Source of the DNA: DASUPK01 sp963815045
GTDB taxonomy: Bacteria > Actinomycetota > Thermoleophilia > Solirubrobacterales > 70-9
Assembly: GCA_963815045.1 (NCBI GenBank)
Contig: CAWFET010000003.1
Span: 744,001-808,000 of the forward strand
DNA: 64,000 bases
Direction: 5' to 3'
Part shown: positions 55,236 through 63,945 of the stretch, in pieces
How positions within the stretch are numbered: position 1 is the first letter of the stretch
How the letters are laid out: each line of letters starts with the position of its first letter
Position numbers and translations under genes: made by a program
Notes under the pieces: generated by a model
What the model was told of the DNA's origin: nothing
The model's database searches: none
The model's input: the letters and a program-made list of their open reading frames with translations, nothing else

Positions 55236-55279
55236 TGCTCTTCTCCCTCCGTCGCGGCCCGGTCGCATCCCTGCGGTCG

Positions 55280-55334
55280 GACCCTGTGTGCCGGAATGTC
55301 GGAGACCCTATGTGCGGAAGCGGACACGCGTCAA
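55280..55334 (-). promoter_or_regulatory. candidate promoter with direct repeats upstream of the APC permease
   Basis: On the minus strand, TTGACG (55334-55329) and TAGGGT (55310-55305) are separated by 18 bases, a good -35/-10 pair. Two direct copies of GACCCTRTGTGC-CGGAA (plus strand 55280-55296 and 55304-55319), 24 bases apart, overlap and follow the -10, so a repressor site is likely. Confidence 0.5.
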
Positions 55335-55383
55335 GCCCGATTTCCGCAAATTGATGAGGTTCGCCGGATCTTGTACGTATCGT

Positions 55384-56100
55384 CTAGGCGGAGCGGCGAC
55401 CGAGGCCCAATCGGCGGAGCAGTCCCGATAGGGCGGGCCTGCCCCGCTCCGGAGACGAGATGCGCACGAGCGCCCCGACCGTCTGCGGCCCGAACTCCTC
55501 GAGGTGGGCGACCAACGCGATGAATGCCTGGGCGGTGGTGAGCGCATCGCCGTCGGCGTGATGCGGGCGGTGGACCGGCAGGCCGAGCTCGCGCGCCATC
55601 GCCGAGAGTCCGATCGGGTCGCGCTCTGCCGGCGGGTGCCGGCGCAGGCGCCGCAGCTCGCGGTCGAGCGCCGCGGTATCGATCAGCGGGTTGAGCAACT
55701 CGAGCCCATGCTCCGCCAGGGCCGCTCCGAGGAAGCCACGCTCCACGGCCGCGACGTGGGCGACGATCGGGCGCCCCGTGATCCGCTCGAGCAGGCCGTC
55801 GAGGTGCTCTCGAAGCGGAGCGGCTTTCTCCAGATCCGCCTCACGCAGCCCGTGGATGCGGATCGACTCGGCGTCCGGCATCCGACGTGGCCGCACCAGC
55901 TCGTAGCGGGCATCCGCGAGGTTGACCTTTCCCTCGCTCACCGTCACGGTGGCGAAGGAGACGATCTCGTCGCCCGAGTGGTCGAGGCCGGTCGTCTCGA
56001 AGTCGACCACGGCGAAGCTCGCCTCCCGCCACTGCGCGCTCGGGGCCGGCATCGGCGTCTCCCGGTAGGCCCGCGCGGCGGCTGAGCTGGGCTCGCCCAC
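55384..56100 (-). CDS. DEDDh 3'-5' exonuclease (DnaQ-like)
   Basis: 238 residues. V-V-D-F-E-T-T-G (Asp33, Glu35) is ExoI; VAHVAAVERGFLGAAL stands for ExoII though the usual N-x-x-F-D is replaced by A-A-V-E-R; H-H-A-D-G-D-A is ExoIII with the catalytic His and Asp. The middle Asp of the DEDD set is not evident, so activity may be altered. The GTG start is 2 bases after the stop of the DUF294 gene, so they are translated together. Exonuclease-DUF294 pairs are common beside transport genes. Confidence 0.82.
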   Translation of the reverse strand: MGEPSSAAARAYRETPMPAPSAQWREASFAVVDFETTGLDHSGDEIVSFATVTVSEGKVNLADARYELVRPRRMPDAESIRIHGLREADLEKAAPLREHLDGLLERITGRPIVAHVAAVERGFLGAALAEHGLELLNPLIDTAALDRELRRLRRHPPAERDPIGLSAMARELGLPVHRPHHADGDALTTAQAFIALVAHLEEFGPQTVGALVRISSPERGRPALSGLLRRLGLGRRSA

Positions 56101-56102
56101 GG

Positions 56103-57977
56103 CTAGCGGGGTGAAAGCTGGCTGGTCAGGGAGCGCTGGACCGCCGCGACCTCCCGGAAGGCGTCGCGCAGGTATCGCCGGGTGAGGGGGTCGAGCCGCT
56201 TCGGGTCGATCCGGTCATCCGGCTCCTGGCCCTGTTCGAGCTGCCCGACCTGGTGCTCGAGCCGCAGCGCGCCGAAGAGCTCGTAGGCCTCCTCGAGAAT
56301 CCGGGCCTCGGTGGGCTGGAGGATTCCGTCGGCCGCGGCCAGCCGAAGCCGTTCGAGGGTGGGGGTGACGCGGACGTCCGCCCGCAGGGCCGCGTAGCGC
56401 GCCAGGTCGACGATCGGGAGCAGCCCGCCGTGCTTGATGTCGAAGGTCCCCTTCTGCTCGCCGGAGCCCTCGACGACGATGTCGTGCATGAAGCCAGTCG
56501 GGGGTTTCGCGGCCAGCGCCAGCCGCAGCATCCAGCGCTCCAGGATTTCCCTCGACCCGGTTTCGAAGAGCAGCTGCTTCACGTCGAGGCCGCGCTGCGG
56601 GCCGTACACGACGCGGCCGTCGAGCAGGACGGAGGTTGCGATCAGCACCCGGTTGTCGGTGGGATGGGCGCCCCAGCGCTCGATCGCTCGCCGCCAGTCC
56701 TCGATCGAGCTCGCCGAGAAGGCGCCTGACGCCGTCACCCCGTGTGGGTCGAGGCGCCAGCCGACCACCCGAACGCAATCGGCGACGCTCGCGGCGATTC
56801 CCCGCATGTACTCGCCGGTCCGCTCCGAGGCGAGGTGACGCCTCGCTTCGGGGAGGGTGTCGTGCTCGGGGGCGTCCCGCCAGGCCATGCCGGAGTCGAC
56901 GTCGGAGGAGGGGACGGGCTCGCGCCGGCCGTGGCTGCCGAGCGACATCCAGCAGAACTCCGCCGGGGGCGGCCCCTCGGATTCGATCGCGAGCTCGATC
57001 ATCCGCACGATCAGGCCGTCCGCGACCGCCGAGATCACTTCGCTGATCTGTGGTGGCGCGAGCTCGGCCCGCCGCAGCGCGATCACGGTCGAGCGCAGGC
57101 GCCCGGCGGCCTCGCTCAACTCTCCCTTGCTCTTCGCCCTGGCGATGCCCCGGCGCAACACGAACGGCGAGCTGGTCTCCGCGGCCACGAGGTCGATCCC
57201 GACGATCACCCCGAGTACCTCGGATCGCGCCGAGAAGACGGGAACGTGCCGGATGTCGTTGTCGAGCATCGCCAGCATCACGTCCGCGCCCGTCTGGTCG
57301 GCCCCGACCCCGATGACGGGCGTGCTCATGGCCTCCTTGACCGGATCGTCCGGCGAGAGCGGACCGGCCACCACGCCCGCGCGCAGGTCCCGGTCGGTGA
57401 CGATCCCGAAGTCCGTGTCGCCGAGCTCGACCAGAACCGAGCTCGTTTGCTCCGCGTTCATCAGCCGAGCGGCTTCCCGCAGGCTCGTCTCGGGCCGGCA
57501 GACGACCGGCGGCCGGCGCACCAGGGCGGCCGCCGGCTGCTGGGCCACCTCGGGGCTCGGAGGCGCGACCTCGTCGCCCGTTGCCCGCCCTGTTGGCGCC
57601 AGCAGCGAGCGGGTGAGAAAGCGGAGGCTCGAGGGGCGGCCGAGGAGTGGGATCACCTCCGTCGCCGGCAGTGAGTAACAGAGGGTGTCCTCACGGGCCC
57701 TGGCCCCGTACTTCGCCGGGAGGCCGGAGAGGACCGACGGGTGACCGAACATCTCGCCCTCGCCCAGCAGGTCGACGACCGCGTCGCGGTCGATCAGCTC
57801 GACGGAGCCCCGCCTGATCACCCTGACCCGGCCCTGCGAGAGGCGCCCCTGGGGAACGATCGTCGTCCCCGCCGGGAAGAACTCCACCTCGGTCTTCGCG
57901 GCCAGCGCCTCGAGGGCCGCTTCGTCGAGCCCGCTGAAGGGATCGCGCCCCCCCAGGAACTCGGCGATGTCGTGCAT
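56103..57977 (-). CDS. cNMP-binding, CBS-pair and DUF294 nucleotidyltransferase-like protein
   Basis: 624 residues. Residues 1-130 are a cyclic-nucleotide-binding-type beta barrel (I-R-R-G-S-V-E-L and L-G-E-G-E-M-F-G). Residues 155-270 form two CBS motifs. The rest is the DUF294 pair: MSLGSHGRREPVPSSDVDSG resembles the GlnD-type nucleotidyltransferase G-S-x-G-R-x-E with two acidic residues, and the C-terminal helical domain has L-R-L-E-H-Q. Such proteins are thought to be signalling regulators. It is 2 bases from the exonuclease gene and 7 from the STAS gene. Confidence 0.85.
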   Translation of the reverse strand: MHDIAEFLGGRDPFSGLDEAALEALAAKTEVEFFPAGTTIVPQGRLSQGRVRVIRRGSVELIDRDAVVDLLGEGEMFGHPSVLSGLPAKYGARAREDTLCYSLPATEVIPLLGRPSSLRFLTRSLLAPTGRATGDEVAPPSPEVAQQPAAALVRRPPVVCRPETSLREAARLMNAEQTSSVLVELGDTDFGIVTDRDLRAGVVAGPLSPDDPVKEAMSTPVIGVGADQTGADVMLAMLDNDIRHVPVFSARSEVLGVIVGIDLVAAETSSPFVLRRGIARAKSKGELSEAAGRLRSTVIALRRAELAPPQISEVISAVADGLIVRMIELAIESEGPPPAEFCWMSLGSHGRREPVPSSDVDSGMAWRDAPEHDTLPEARRHLASERTGEYMRGIAASVADCVRVVGWRLDPHGVTASGAFSASSIEDWRRAIERWGAHPTDNRVLIATSVLLDGRVVYGPQRGLDVKQLLFETGSREILERWMLRLALAAKPPTGFMHDIVVEGSGEQKGTFDIKHGGLLPIVDLARYAALRADVRVTPTLERLRLAAADGILQPTEARILEEAYELFGALRLEHQVGQLEQGQEPDDRIDPKRLDPLTRRYLRDAFREVAAVQRSLTSQLSPR

Positions 57978-57984
57978 TGCTGGG

Positions 57985-58368
57985 TCAGCCGGTGATCGCG
58001 GCCGCGGCTTCCTCGACCGTCGGCCGTATCGGGATCACCCGGTCGATGCCCATCACGCCGAGAATGCGGAGGATCTGCTCGCTGGAGGCTGCGACGGCGA
58101 GGTGCTCGGAGTCCTCCTCGTCGGAGTTCTGAGCCTCCCGAGAGAGCAGCAGGACGCGGACGCCACTGGAGTCGATGAACTCGCATTCCGTCAGGTCGAC
58201 CACGATTCCATTGGGGCTGGCGGCGACGGCGTTTCGAAGCTCGCCCCGCAATTCGTCCTCGTGCGACATGTCGACCTCGCCCCTGATGTGGACCACGTAC
58301 ACGTCATCAGGACCGGGCCCCGAGTTGATCTCGAACTGCGGAATGTCTGCGCTTGGAGTTGCCGACAT
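57985..58368 (-). CDS. STAS-domain anti-sigma factor antagonist
   Basis: 127 residues from the ATG at 58368, with GAGGGGG ahead; a TTG six codons upstream is possible. D-V-Y-V-V-H-I-R-G-E-V-D-M and G-I-V-V-D-L-T-E-C-E-F-I-D-S-S-G-V-R-V-L-L are the STAS core, with D-S-S-G holding the phosphorylatable serine. It heads the STAS-DUF294-exonuclease run (7-base spacing). A second STAS protein is at 7203. Confidence 0.88.
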   Translation of the reverse strand: MSATPSADIPQFEINSGPGPDDVYVVHIRGEVDMSHEDELRGELRNAVAASPNGIVVDLTECEFIDSSGVRVLLLSREAQNSDEEDSEHLAVAASSEQILRILGVMGIDRVIPIRPTVEEAAAAITG

Positions 58369-58424
58369 GCGTTCCCCCTCGGACAACTGAGGTCAGGACA
58401 TGGTACTCGCAGAGGGTCAGGAAA

Positions 58425-58853
58425 TTAGCTGAGATCGAGCGCGGCGCGGGCCTCGTTCACCGCCGCCTCGACGCTCGCCTCGGACGGCCAGTACATCGGC
58501 GAGTTGCCGTCGCGTACCAGCCGGTCGGCCAGGATCACGCCCCGCGGGTTGGCCGGCGCATTCCCCTCGAGCGCGTCGGCGAGGTCCCGGATCTGCGTTC
58601 TGGCCTTCACCAGATCGAACTCCCTGAGCGTGAGCTGAGCCCTCAGGTAGTTCCGCCTGGCGTGCTCCGCCGCGTCCAGCATCTCCCTCAACGCCTGAGC
58701 CACCTCCGACCGGTTGTGGGGGTCGACGAGCTCGGCGCTCCGAGCCATGGTCAGCCGGCTCTCCTCGGGACGGGCGCCCGCGAGCAGACGCCGATCCAGG
58801 GTGCGGGCGCGGGCCCTCGCCAGGGTCCGCTCGAAGAATCCGGGGCTCGCCAC
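58425..58853 (-). CDS. hypothetical soluble helical protein
   Basis: 142 residues, nearly all predicted helix: FFERTLARARARTLDRRLLA, then V-A-Q-A-L-R-E-M-L-D-A-A-E-H-A and R-T-Q-I-R-D-L-A-D-A-L. There is no Cys, signal or span. No family is recognised. It lies between the GGDEF-EAL gene (17 bases upstream) and the STAS gene on the same strand and may be co-expressed with them. Confidence 0.6.
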   Translation of the reverse strand: MASPGFFERTLARARARTLDRRLLAGARPEESRLTMARSAELVDPHNRSEVAQALREMLDAAEHARRNYLRAQLTLREFDLVKARTQIRDLADALEGNAPANPRGVILADRLVRDGNSPMYWPSEASVEAAVNEARAALDLS

Positions 58854-58870
58854 GCGGTGAGTCTTGCGTA

Positions 58871-61282
58871 TCAGCGAATGGCGGGCGTCGGCGGCTCGAG
58901 GAGTCCCTCGACCTGAGCCACCGGCACCGGCCTGGAGAAGTGGAAGCCCTGAGCGAAGCCGCAGCCGAGCGCCCTCGCCATCCGCACCTGCTCGTCGGTC
59001 TCCAGGCCCTCCGCGACGACGCCGATGCCGATCGTGTCGGCCATCTCGTTGACCGCACGGACGATCGCCGCGTCGTGTGAGCCCTCCGTCAGGTTCTCGA
59101 CGAAGGTGCGATCGAGCTTGATCATGGACAGCGGCAGCCGCTTGAGATAGCCGAGCGAGGAGAAGCCGACGCCGAAGTCGTCGAGGACCAGGCGGACGCC
59201 GAGGCCCTTGAGGGACTCGAGGGTCCGCTCGACGAAGGCGGTGTCGTCGAGGAGCGTGGTCTCGGTGAGCTCCAGCCAGAGGGTCGATGGGTCGATCCGG
59301 TTCGCCCGAACCGACCCCTCGATGTGCGAGAGGAGATCCGGGTCGGCGATCTGGCGGGCCGAGAGGTTGACCGCGACGGAGACCGGGGCCGAGTCGGGGT
59401 TCAGCTCCTGCCAGGCGGCCGCCTGGCGGCAGGCCTGCTCGATCACCCAGCGGCCGATCGGGACGATCAGGCGGGACTCCTCGGCCACCGGGATGAAGCC
59501 GAGCGGGCCGACCAGCCCGCGGTCGGGATGGTTCCAGCGCAGCAGAGCCTCCAGGGCGACGATCGAGCCATCGCCGAGCTTGATCACCGGCTGGTAGTGG
59601 AGCTCGAGCTCCTCGCGCTGGATCGCCCTCCTCAGGTCGTTCTCGATCTGCATGTGCTCGATGACGCGGGAGCGCATCACCTCGTCGAAGATCTCGTAGC
59701 CGCCGCGTCCTCGGTCCTTGGCGCGGTAGAGCGCGGAGTCCGCGTCGCGGATGACGGCCTCGGGCGCCTCGTTCCCCGCGCCGATCGCGATCCCGACGCT
59801 CGCGCTCACGAAGTGCTCCCGTCCGCGCAGGATGAACGGCCGGGACAGGACCTCCGCGATGCGCTCGGCGATGCGCGTGGCGCCACGCTCGTTCCCGATG
59901 TCCTCGGCCAGCACGGCGAACTCGTCGCCGCCGAAGCGCGCGACCGTGTCGCCAGGCCGGAGGGCCTGCTCGATCCGAGGCGCAACCGCGGCCAGGAGCT
60001 CATCGCCCGCGGCGTGACCGAGGCTGTCGTTGACGATCTTGAACTGGTCGAGGTCGAGGAAGAGGACAGCGATTGACGTCTCCCGGCGTGCGGCGGTCGA
60101 GAGGGCGTGCTGGAGCCGGTCCAGGAAGAGGTTGCGATTGGGTAGGCCGGTGAGCGGGTCGTGGAGGGCCTCGTGCTGGGTCTGCTCCTCGGTCCGCCGC
60201 CGCTCGATCGCGTTGGCGAGGACATTGGCGATCGCCTGCATGAAGGAGGCGTCTTCCTGGTTGAACGTCCGCACCTTCCGCGAGGCCGCTCCCAGGATTC
60301 CATACGGATCGCCCTTGCCCTTGATCAGGACCGTCGCCGCGCTGCGCATGCCCGCCTCGGCCTGCAGCCGCGACTCCTGGAATCGGTTCTCGGTCCGCCA
60401 GTCGTCGACGACGATCGGCAGGCCTGTCGCCAGCGCGTAGCCGGACTGGGACTCCCGGCCGGTCGGGACCCTCGCCGTGCCGACCTCATCCTCGGGCACA
60501 CCGATGGCTGAGAGGAGCAGAAGCTCCTTGCCGTCGGGCAGGAGCTTGAGGACGGCGCTGATGTCGATGTCCAGGACCCGGTCCATCAGAACGGTCGCCT
60601 CCTGGGTCAAGGTGTCGATGTCCATGCCCTCCAGGGCGAGCTGCCCGAAGCGCGCGACCGCCGTCTGCTGGCGAGTCAGGCGGCGGCTGATCTCCTCACT
60701 GCGGGTCCGGGCGGCGGCGGTCTCGCTGAGCGCGTTTCGCTGCCGCGCCAGGTTGCGAGCCTCCCAGGCGCCCATCAGGCCGACGCAGACCATCGCGAAG
60801 AGGCCGAAGCCCGCGAGCGGCAGGCCGCCGCCGACCGAGAATGCGAGGACGGAGAATGCAGTCAGGTCGGCCAGCCCCACGATGGCGATCGTCCGGGGTG
60901 GATAGGAGAGGGCGGCGAACAGGAAGGGGAGGACCAGCAGCAGCATGTAGGGGCTGTTCGAGCCGCCGTCGAGCCCGGCGATCGTGCCGATCAGGAGGAT
61001 GTCGGCGAGCGACCAGCCGGCGAAGAAGAGCTCCGAATATCGGCTGCGGGCAATCCGCTCGCCGGGCAGCGCCAGAATCAGCGGGACGCTGAGCAGCCCG
61101 ATCATCGTGATGGCGAGGATCAGGCCTCGGTTGGGGCCGCTCCAGGTGAGCAGTGCGTAGGCGGCTCCGCCGAGGCAGACGATCACGGAGAGCCAGATTC
61201 CGACGCCGATCGAGTCGAGACGGCTCCGGATTTTCTGCTCGGCGACGTCGCCGGCCTCCGCCGGCGTTCTCTCCCCCATCAC
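58871..61282 (-). CDS. membrane GAF-GGDEF-EAL cyclic-di-GMP protein
   Basis: 803 residues. Six to seven hydrophobic helices in residues 28-180 make a membrane sensor; a GAF domain follows (LDIDISAVLKLL to F-M-Q-A-I-A-N-V-L-A-N). The GGDEF motif is intact at residues 451-455, and EAL at 578-580 with D-D-F-G-V-G-F-S-S-L-G for metal binding. Both making and breaking c-di-GMP are possible. Inhibitory-site R-x-x-D before GGDEF is absent (R-P-G-D-T-V-A-R-F). It begins a run of minus-strand genes. Confidence 0.92.
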   Translation of the reverse strand: MMGERTPAEAGDVAEQKIRSRLDSIGVGIWLSVIVCLGGAAYALLTWSGPNRGLILAITMIGLLSVPLILALPGERIARSRYSELFFAGWSLADILLIGTIAGLDGGSNSPYMLLLVLPFLFAALSYPPRTIAIVGLADLTAFSVLAFSVGGGLPLAGFGLFAMVCVGLMGAWEARNLARQRNALSETAAARTRSEEISRRLTRQQTAVARFGQLALEGMDIDTLTQEATVLMDRVLDIDISAVLKLLPDGKELLLLSAIGVPEDEVGTARVPTGRESQSGYALATGLPIVVDDWRTENRFQESRLQAEAGMRSAATVLIKGKGDPYGILGAASRKVRTFNQEDASFMQAIANVLANAIERRRTEEQTQHEALHDPLTGLPNRNLFLDRLQHALSTAARRETSIAVLFLDLDQFKIVNDSLGHAAGDELLAAVAPRIEQALRPGDTVARFGGDEFAVLAEDIGNERGATRIAERIAEVLSRPFILRGREHFVSASVGIAIGAGNEAPEAVIRDADSALYRAKDRGRGGYEIFDEVMRSRVIEHMQIENDLRRAIQREELELHYQPVIKLGDGSIVALEALLRWNHPDRGLVGPLGFIPVAEESRLIVPIGRWVIEQACRQAAAWQELNPDSAPVSVAVNLSARQIADPDLLSHIEGSVRANRIDPSTLWLELTETTLLDDTAFVERTLESLKGLGVRLVLDDFGVGFSSLGYLKRLPLSMIKLDRTFVENLTEGSHDAAIVRAVNEMADTIGIGVVAEGLETDEQVRMARALGCGFAQGFHFSRPVPVAQVEGLLEPPTPAIR

Positions 61283-61374
61283 GCTGGAAGTTCCCTCGGC
61301 GATGGCTCCGATAGCTTCCCCGAGCGGTCGCAGCGCGACATCCGCACTACTGGGGCGATACTGAGGGCCATCAA

Positions 61375-61836
61375 ATGTACGACCAGCACGACGTCGAGAC
61401 GCTCGAGCGGCAGTTCAACGCCGCGATGGAGGAGGCCGATACCGGCACTGCTCTGGATGCCGTAAGGCGCATATATGACGAATTCGACCGCGGAGGCGCG
61501 GGACTTGAGGCCCTGCTTCACCCGGACTTCCAGATACGCATGGAGACGGTCTTCATCGACGGCAAGACCTACAAGGGCATGCGCGGCTTCAAGAACTGGC
61601 GCGGCGACATGGAGGAGCTCTTCGAGAAGGACAGCTTCAGGCCCGAGGGCCTCCGTGCGGCCGCCGATGGGCGCTGGGTCGTCCTCGGCCGCCTCCAGAT
61701 CACGCAGAAGGAGAGCGGCGACGAGCTCGACGTCCCGCTCGCCCACGTCCTCGAGCAGCGCGACCGCAAGGTCGCCAGCCTGACGGCCTATACGGAGCCC
61801 TCAGCGGCGCTCGATTCGGTCGACCTGCCGGTATAG
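61375..61836 (+). CDS. SnoaL/NTF2-like protein
   Basis: 153 residues. A helix pair (V-E-T-L-E-R-Q-F-N-A-A-M and A-V-R-R-I-Y-D-E-F) leads to L-L-H-P-D-F-Q-I-R-M, then K-T-Y-K-G-M-R-G-F-K-N-W and W-V-V-L-G-R-L-Q-I-T. This order is that of SnoaL-like cone-shaped barrels. Members act as cyclases, isomerases or binding proteins; no function can be assigned. It is divergent from the GGDEF-EAL gene and 8 bases from the next one. Confidence 0.75.
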   Translation: MYDQHDVETLERQFNAAMEEADTGTALDAVRRIYDEFDRGGAGLEALLHPDFQIRMETVFIDGKTYKGMRGFKNWRGDMEELFEKDSFRPEGLRAAADGRWVVLGRLQITQKESGDELDVPLAHVLEQRDRKVASLTAYTEPSAALDSVDLPV

Positions 61837-61844
61837 GTGGGGAC

Positions 61845-62237
61845 GTGAGCAAGTCGGGATCGGAGCTGGTCGACGAGCGGATCGCCGACCTCGGCGACTG
61901 GCGCGCGGAGACCCTGACCAGGATGCGCGGGCTCATCAGGGAGGCGGACCCGGAGGTCGTCGAGGAGGTGAAGTGGGCGAAGGGGAGCAGCCCGGGGGTT
62001 CCCGTCTGGGAGCACGACGGGATCATCTGCACCGGCGAGTCCTACAAGGACAAGGTCAAGCTGACCTTCGCGAAGGGAGCGTCGCTGGATGACCCGGCGA
62101 CGCTCTTCAACTCGAGCCTCGAGGGAAACACCAGGCGCGCGATCGACATCGCCGAGGGGGACGAGGTCGACGCCGACGCCTTCAGGGAGCTGATCCGCGC
62201 CGCCGTCGCGCTCAACGGCGGACGGGCCCCGACCTAG
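61845..62237 (+). CDS. DUF1801 family protein
   Basis: 130 residues from a GTG 8 bases after the previous stop. R-M-R-G-L-I-R-E-A-D-P-E-V-V-E-E-V-K-W and I-I-C-T-G-E-S-Y-K-D-K-V-K-L-T-F-A-K-G are the YdhG/DUF1801 landmarks. R-R-A-I-D-I follows. The fold resembles the frataxin/YdhG alpha-beta sandwich. Role unknown; commonly found beside small enzymes such as the SnoaL-like protein here. Confidence 0.85.
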   Translation: MSKSGSELVDERIADLGDWRAETLTRMRGLIREADPEVVEEVKWAKGSSPGVPVWEHDGIICTGESYKDKVKLTFAKGASLDDPATLFNSSLEGNTRRAIDIAEGDEVDADAFRELIRAAVALNGGRAPT

Positions 62238-62314
62238 GGGGCCCGCTCGCCTGGGGGGATCTATGGAGGCGTCCGGGTCAGGACGCCATGTTGTGGTGTG
62301 GACGAGTCCTTTGG

Positions 62315-62854
62315 TCAGGAGCTGGAGCCGCTCGAGCTGGTGCCTGAGCTGTTGCTCTGATCCTGGTTCTGGTTCTGCTGCTGACCCTGCTCCGGCGGTG
62401 CACCGGGCGGTGGGCCGCACTTGAACGTGGCGATCCCGGGAGGCCCGCCGTTCTGCATGTCGCTCGGGAGCTTGTCCTTGCAGGCCTCATAGGCCTTCTG
62501 GACCTTCTCCCGGTCCGCCGCGCTCGGCGGCTTGGGCGGACCCTGGCTCGGATCGACCTTGCCCGGGTCCGGCGGCCCGGGGGCGCCGTTGTCGGTCATG
62601 CACTTCCGGAAGTCCTCCATCTTCTGCCTGTCCGCGGCAGAGAGATTGGGGGCCCGGAAGGTCATCACGCCGGCGCCGCCGGGCGGCGGCGCCGGGATGT
62701 TCGCCGACCCGCTTCCGCTGTTGGAGTTGCCACTGCCGGTGTCCGCCGCCAGCGAGACAGCGGCCACGCCGATCGCTGTGATGCAGGCCGCCAGCAGGGA
62801 CAACCCCAGGGGGCCGAGCCTGATGGTCAGACCTCGCTTCCTCTTCTCGTCCAT
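62315..62854 (-). CDS. secreted/membrane-anchored Pro-, Gly- and Gln-rich protein
   Basis: 179 residues from the ATG at 62854, which has AGGAG 6 bases upstream. One hydrophobic span (LGLSLLAACITAIGVAAVSLAA), then a low-complexity part rich in G/N/S. A paired pattern follows: M-E-D-F-R-K-C-M-T-D-N-G and V-Q-K-A-Y-E-A-C-K-D-K-L, with Cys and two P-x-x-P segments, and then G-Q-Q-Q-N-Q-N and a Ser tail. Two similar helices with Cys suggest a disulfide. No family is known to me. Confidence 0.65.
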   Translation of the reverse strand: MDEKRKRGLTIRLGPLGLSLLAACITAIGVAAVSLAADTGSGNSNSGSGSANIPAPPPGGAGVMTFRAPNLSAADRQKMEDFRKCMTDNGAPGPPDPGKVDPSQGPPKPPSAADREKVQKAYEACKDKLPSDMQNGGPPGIATFKCGPPPGAPPEQGQQQNQNQDQSNSSGTSSSGSSS

Positions 62855-62938
62855 CTCCACTCCTGTCCGTCGCTTCCCGGATCAACCGGGCTCGACGACC
62901 ATCAAGCCAGCCGGGCCTGAGAGGAGGCTGAGAGGCGG

Positions 62939-63862
62939 CTAAGAAGCTGCTTGAGCTTCGTGCGGCGCGGCGGGTGCCGCGCCAGCGACCTTCGCCGCCT
63001 GGCGTTCCGGGGCGATCCGGATCACGTTCCAGGCGAGGCCGACCCGCTCCATCGAGGCGATCAGCAGCGCGGAGGGATCGAGCTCCCAGCGGCGCAGGCC
63101 GTGGACGGCCGAGCGGGGGAAGGCGTGGTGGTTGTGGTGCCAGGACTCGCCGAGGGAGGGGAGGGCGAGCCAGAAGACGTTGGTGGACTGGTCGTCCACG
63201 TCAAATCTGCGAGTGCCCAGGAAGTGGCAGATCGAGTTGACGCTCCAGGTGACGTGGTGGACGAAGAAGACGCGGACCAGGCCGCCCCAGAGCAGTCCGG
63301 TCGCCGCGCCGAGCAGCGTGCCGGTGAGCAGGTAGCCGGCCAGCGCCGGGATGCCGAGCCCGAGCAGGACGAGGCTGACGAAGCGCCGATTGATCAGGCG
63401 CATGCCCCGGTCCTCATACAGGTCGGGCGCGTAGCGCTTCCACTCGGCGCGCCCGTGCTCGGAGAGCAGCCAGCCCATATGGGCGTGCCAGAGGCCCTGG
63501 AGGACGCCGATCACGCCCTCGCCGTGCCCGACGTGCGGGCTGTGCGGGTCGCCCTCGACGTCGGTGTGCGCGTGGTGCTTGCGGTGGTCGGCGACCCAGG
63601 CGATCACCGGGCCCTGCACGGCCATCGAGCCGAGCGACGCGAAGACGTACTCGGTCGGCTTGTGGGTGCGGAAGGAGCGGTGGGTGAGCATGCGGTGGTA
63701 GCCGACGGTGATTCCCGCCGCCGTGACCACGTACATGACGCCGAACAGCGCCAGGTCGTGCCAGCTCACCACTCGGCCCCAGAGCAGGACGATCGCCGCC
63801 ACCGTGGCGGCGAAGGGCACCACCATGGCGCCGAGGTTCGCGATCTTTGCTGCTCGGTTCAT
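62939..63862 (-). CDS. acyl-CoA delta-9 fatty-acid desaturase
   Basis: 307 residues from the ATG at 63862. The three di-iron His boxes are H-R-M-L-T-H (56-61), H-R-K-H-H-A-H (93-99) and H-H-N-H-H near residue 238. Four membrane helices lie in pairs between them, as in stearoyl-CoA desaturases. It introduces a double bond in membrane or storage acyl chains. Two dyads and a divergent regulator gene upstream (63889-64000) suggest repression by a nearby regulator. Tail is Ala-rich. Confidence 0.93.
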   Translation of the reverse strand: MNRAAKIANLGAMVVPFAATVAAIVLLWGRVVSWHDLALFGVMYVVTAAGITVGYHRMLTHRSFRTHKPTEYVFASLGSMAVQGPVIAWVADHRKHHAHTDVEGDPHSPHVGHGEGVIGVLQGLWHAHMGWLLSEHGRAEWKRYAPDLYEDRGMRLINRRFVSLVLLGLGIPALAGYLLTGTLLGAATGLLWGGLVRVFFVHHVTWSVNSICHFLGTRRFDVDDQSTNVFWLALPSLGESWHHNHHAFPRSAVHGLRRWELDPSALLIASMERVGLAWNVIRIAPERQAAKVAGAAPAAPHEAQAAS

Positions 63863-63888
63863 GGGGCAAGCGTAGGCAGGGTCGGTCA

Positions 63889-63918
63889 CAAAGAGTTAGC
63901 CTCAATGCCAACTCTTTG
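63889..63918. promoter_or_regulatory. candidate operator, desaturase promoter side
   Basis: CAAAGAGTT and AACTCTTTG form a perfect 9-base dyad with a 12-base spacer. It lies 27 bases before the desaturase ATG, in the divergent region; binding by a nearby regulator is inferred. Confidence 0.55.
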
Positions 63919-63927
63919 CCTCATTTC

Positions 63928-63945
63928 TTGTCATCTGAATGACAA
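63928..63945. promoter_or_regulatory. dyad overlapping the divergent regulator start
   Basis: TTGTCAT-CTGA-ATGACAA is a perfect 7-base dyad. Its right half includes the ATG of the regulator at 63939, so a protein bound here could block that start and act on the desaturase side too. Confidence 0.5.
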
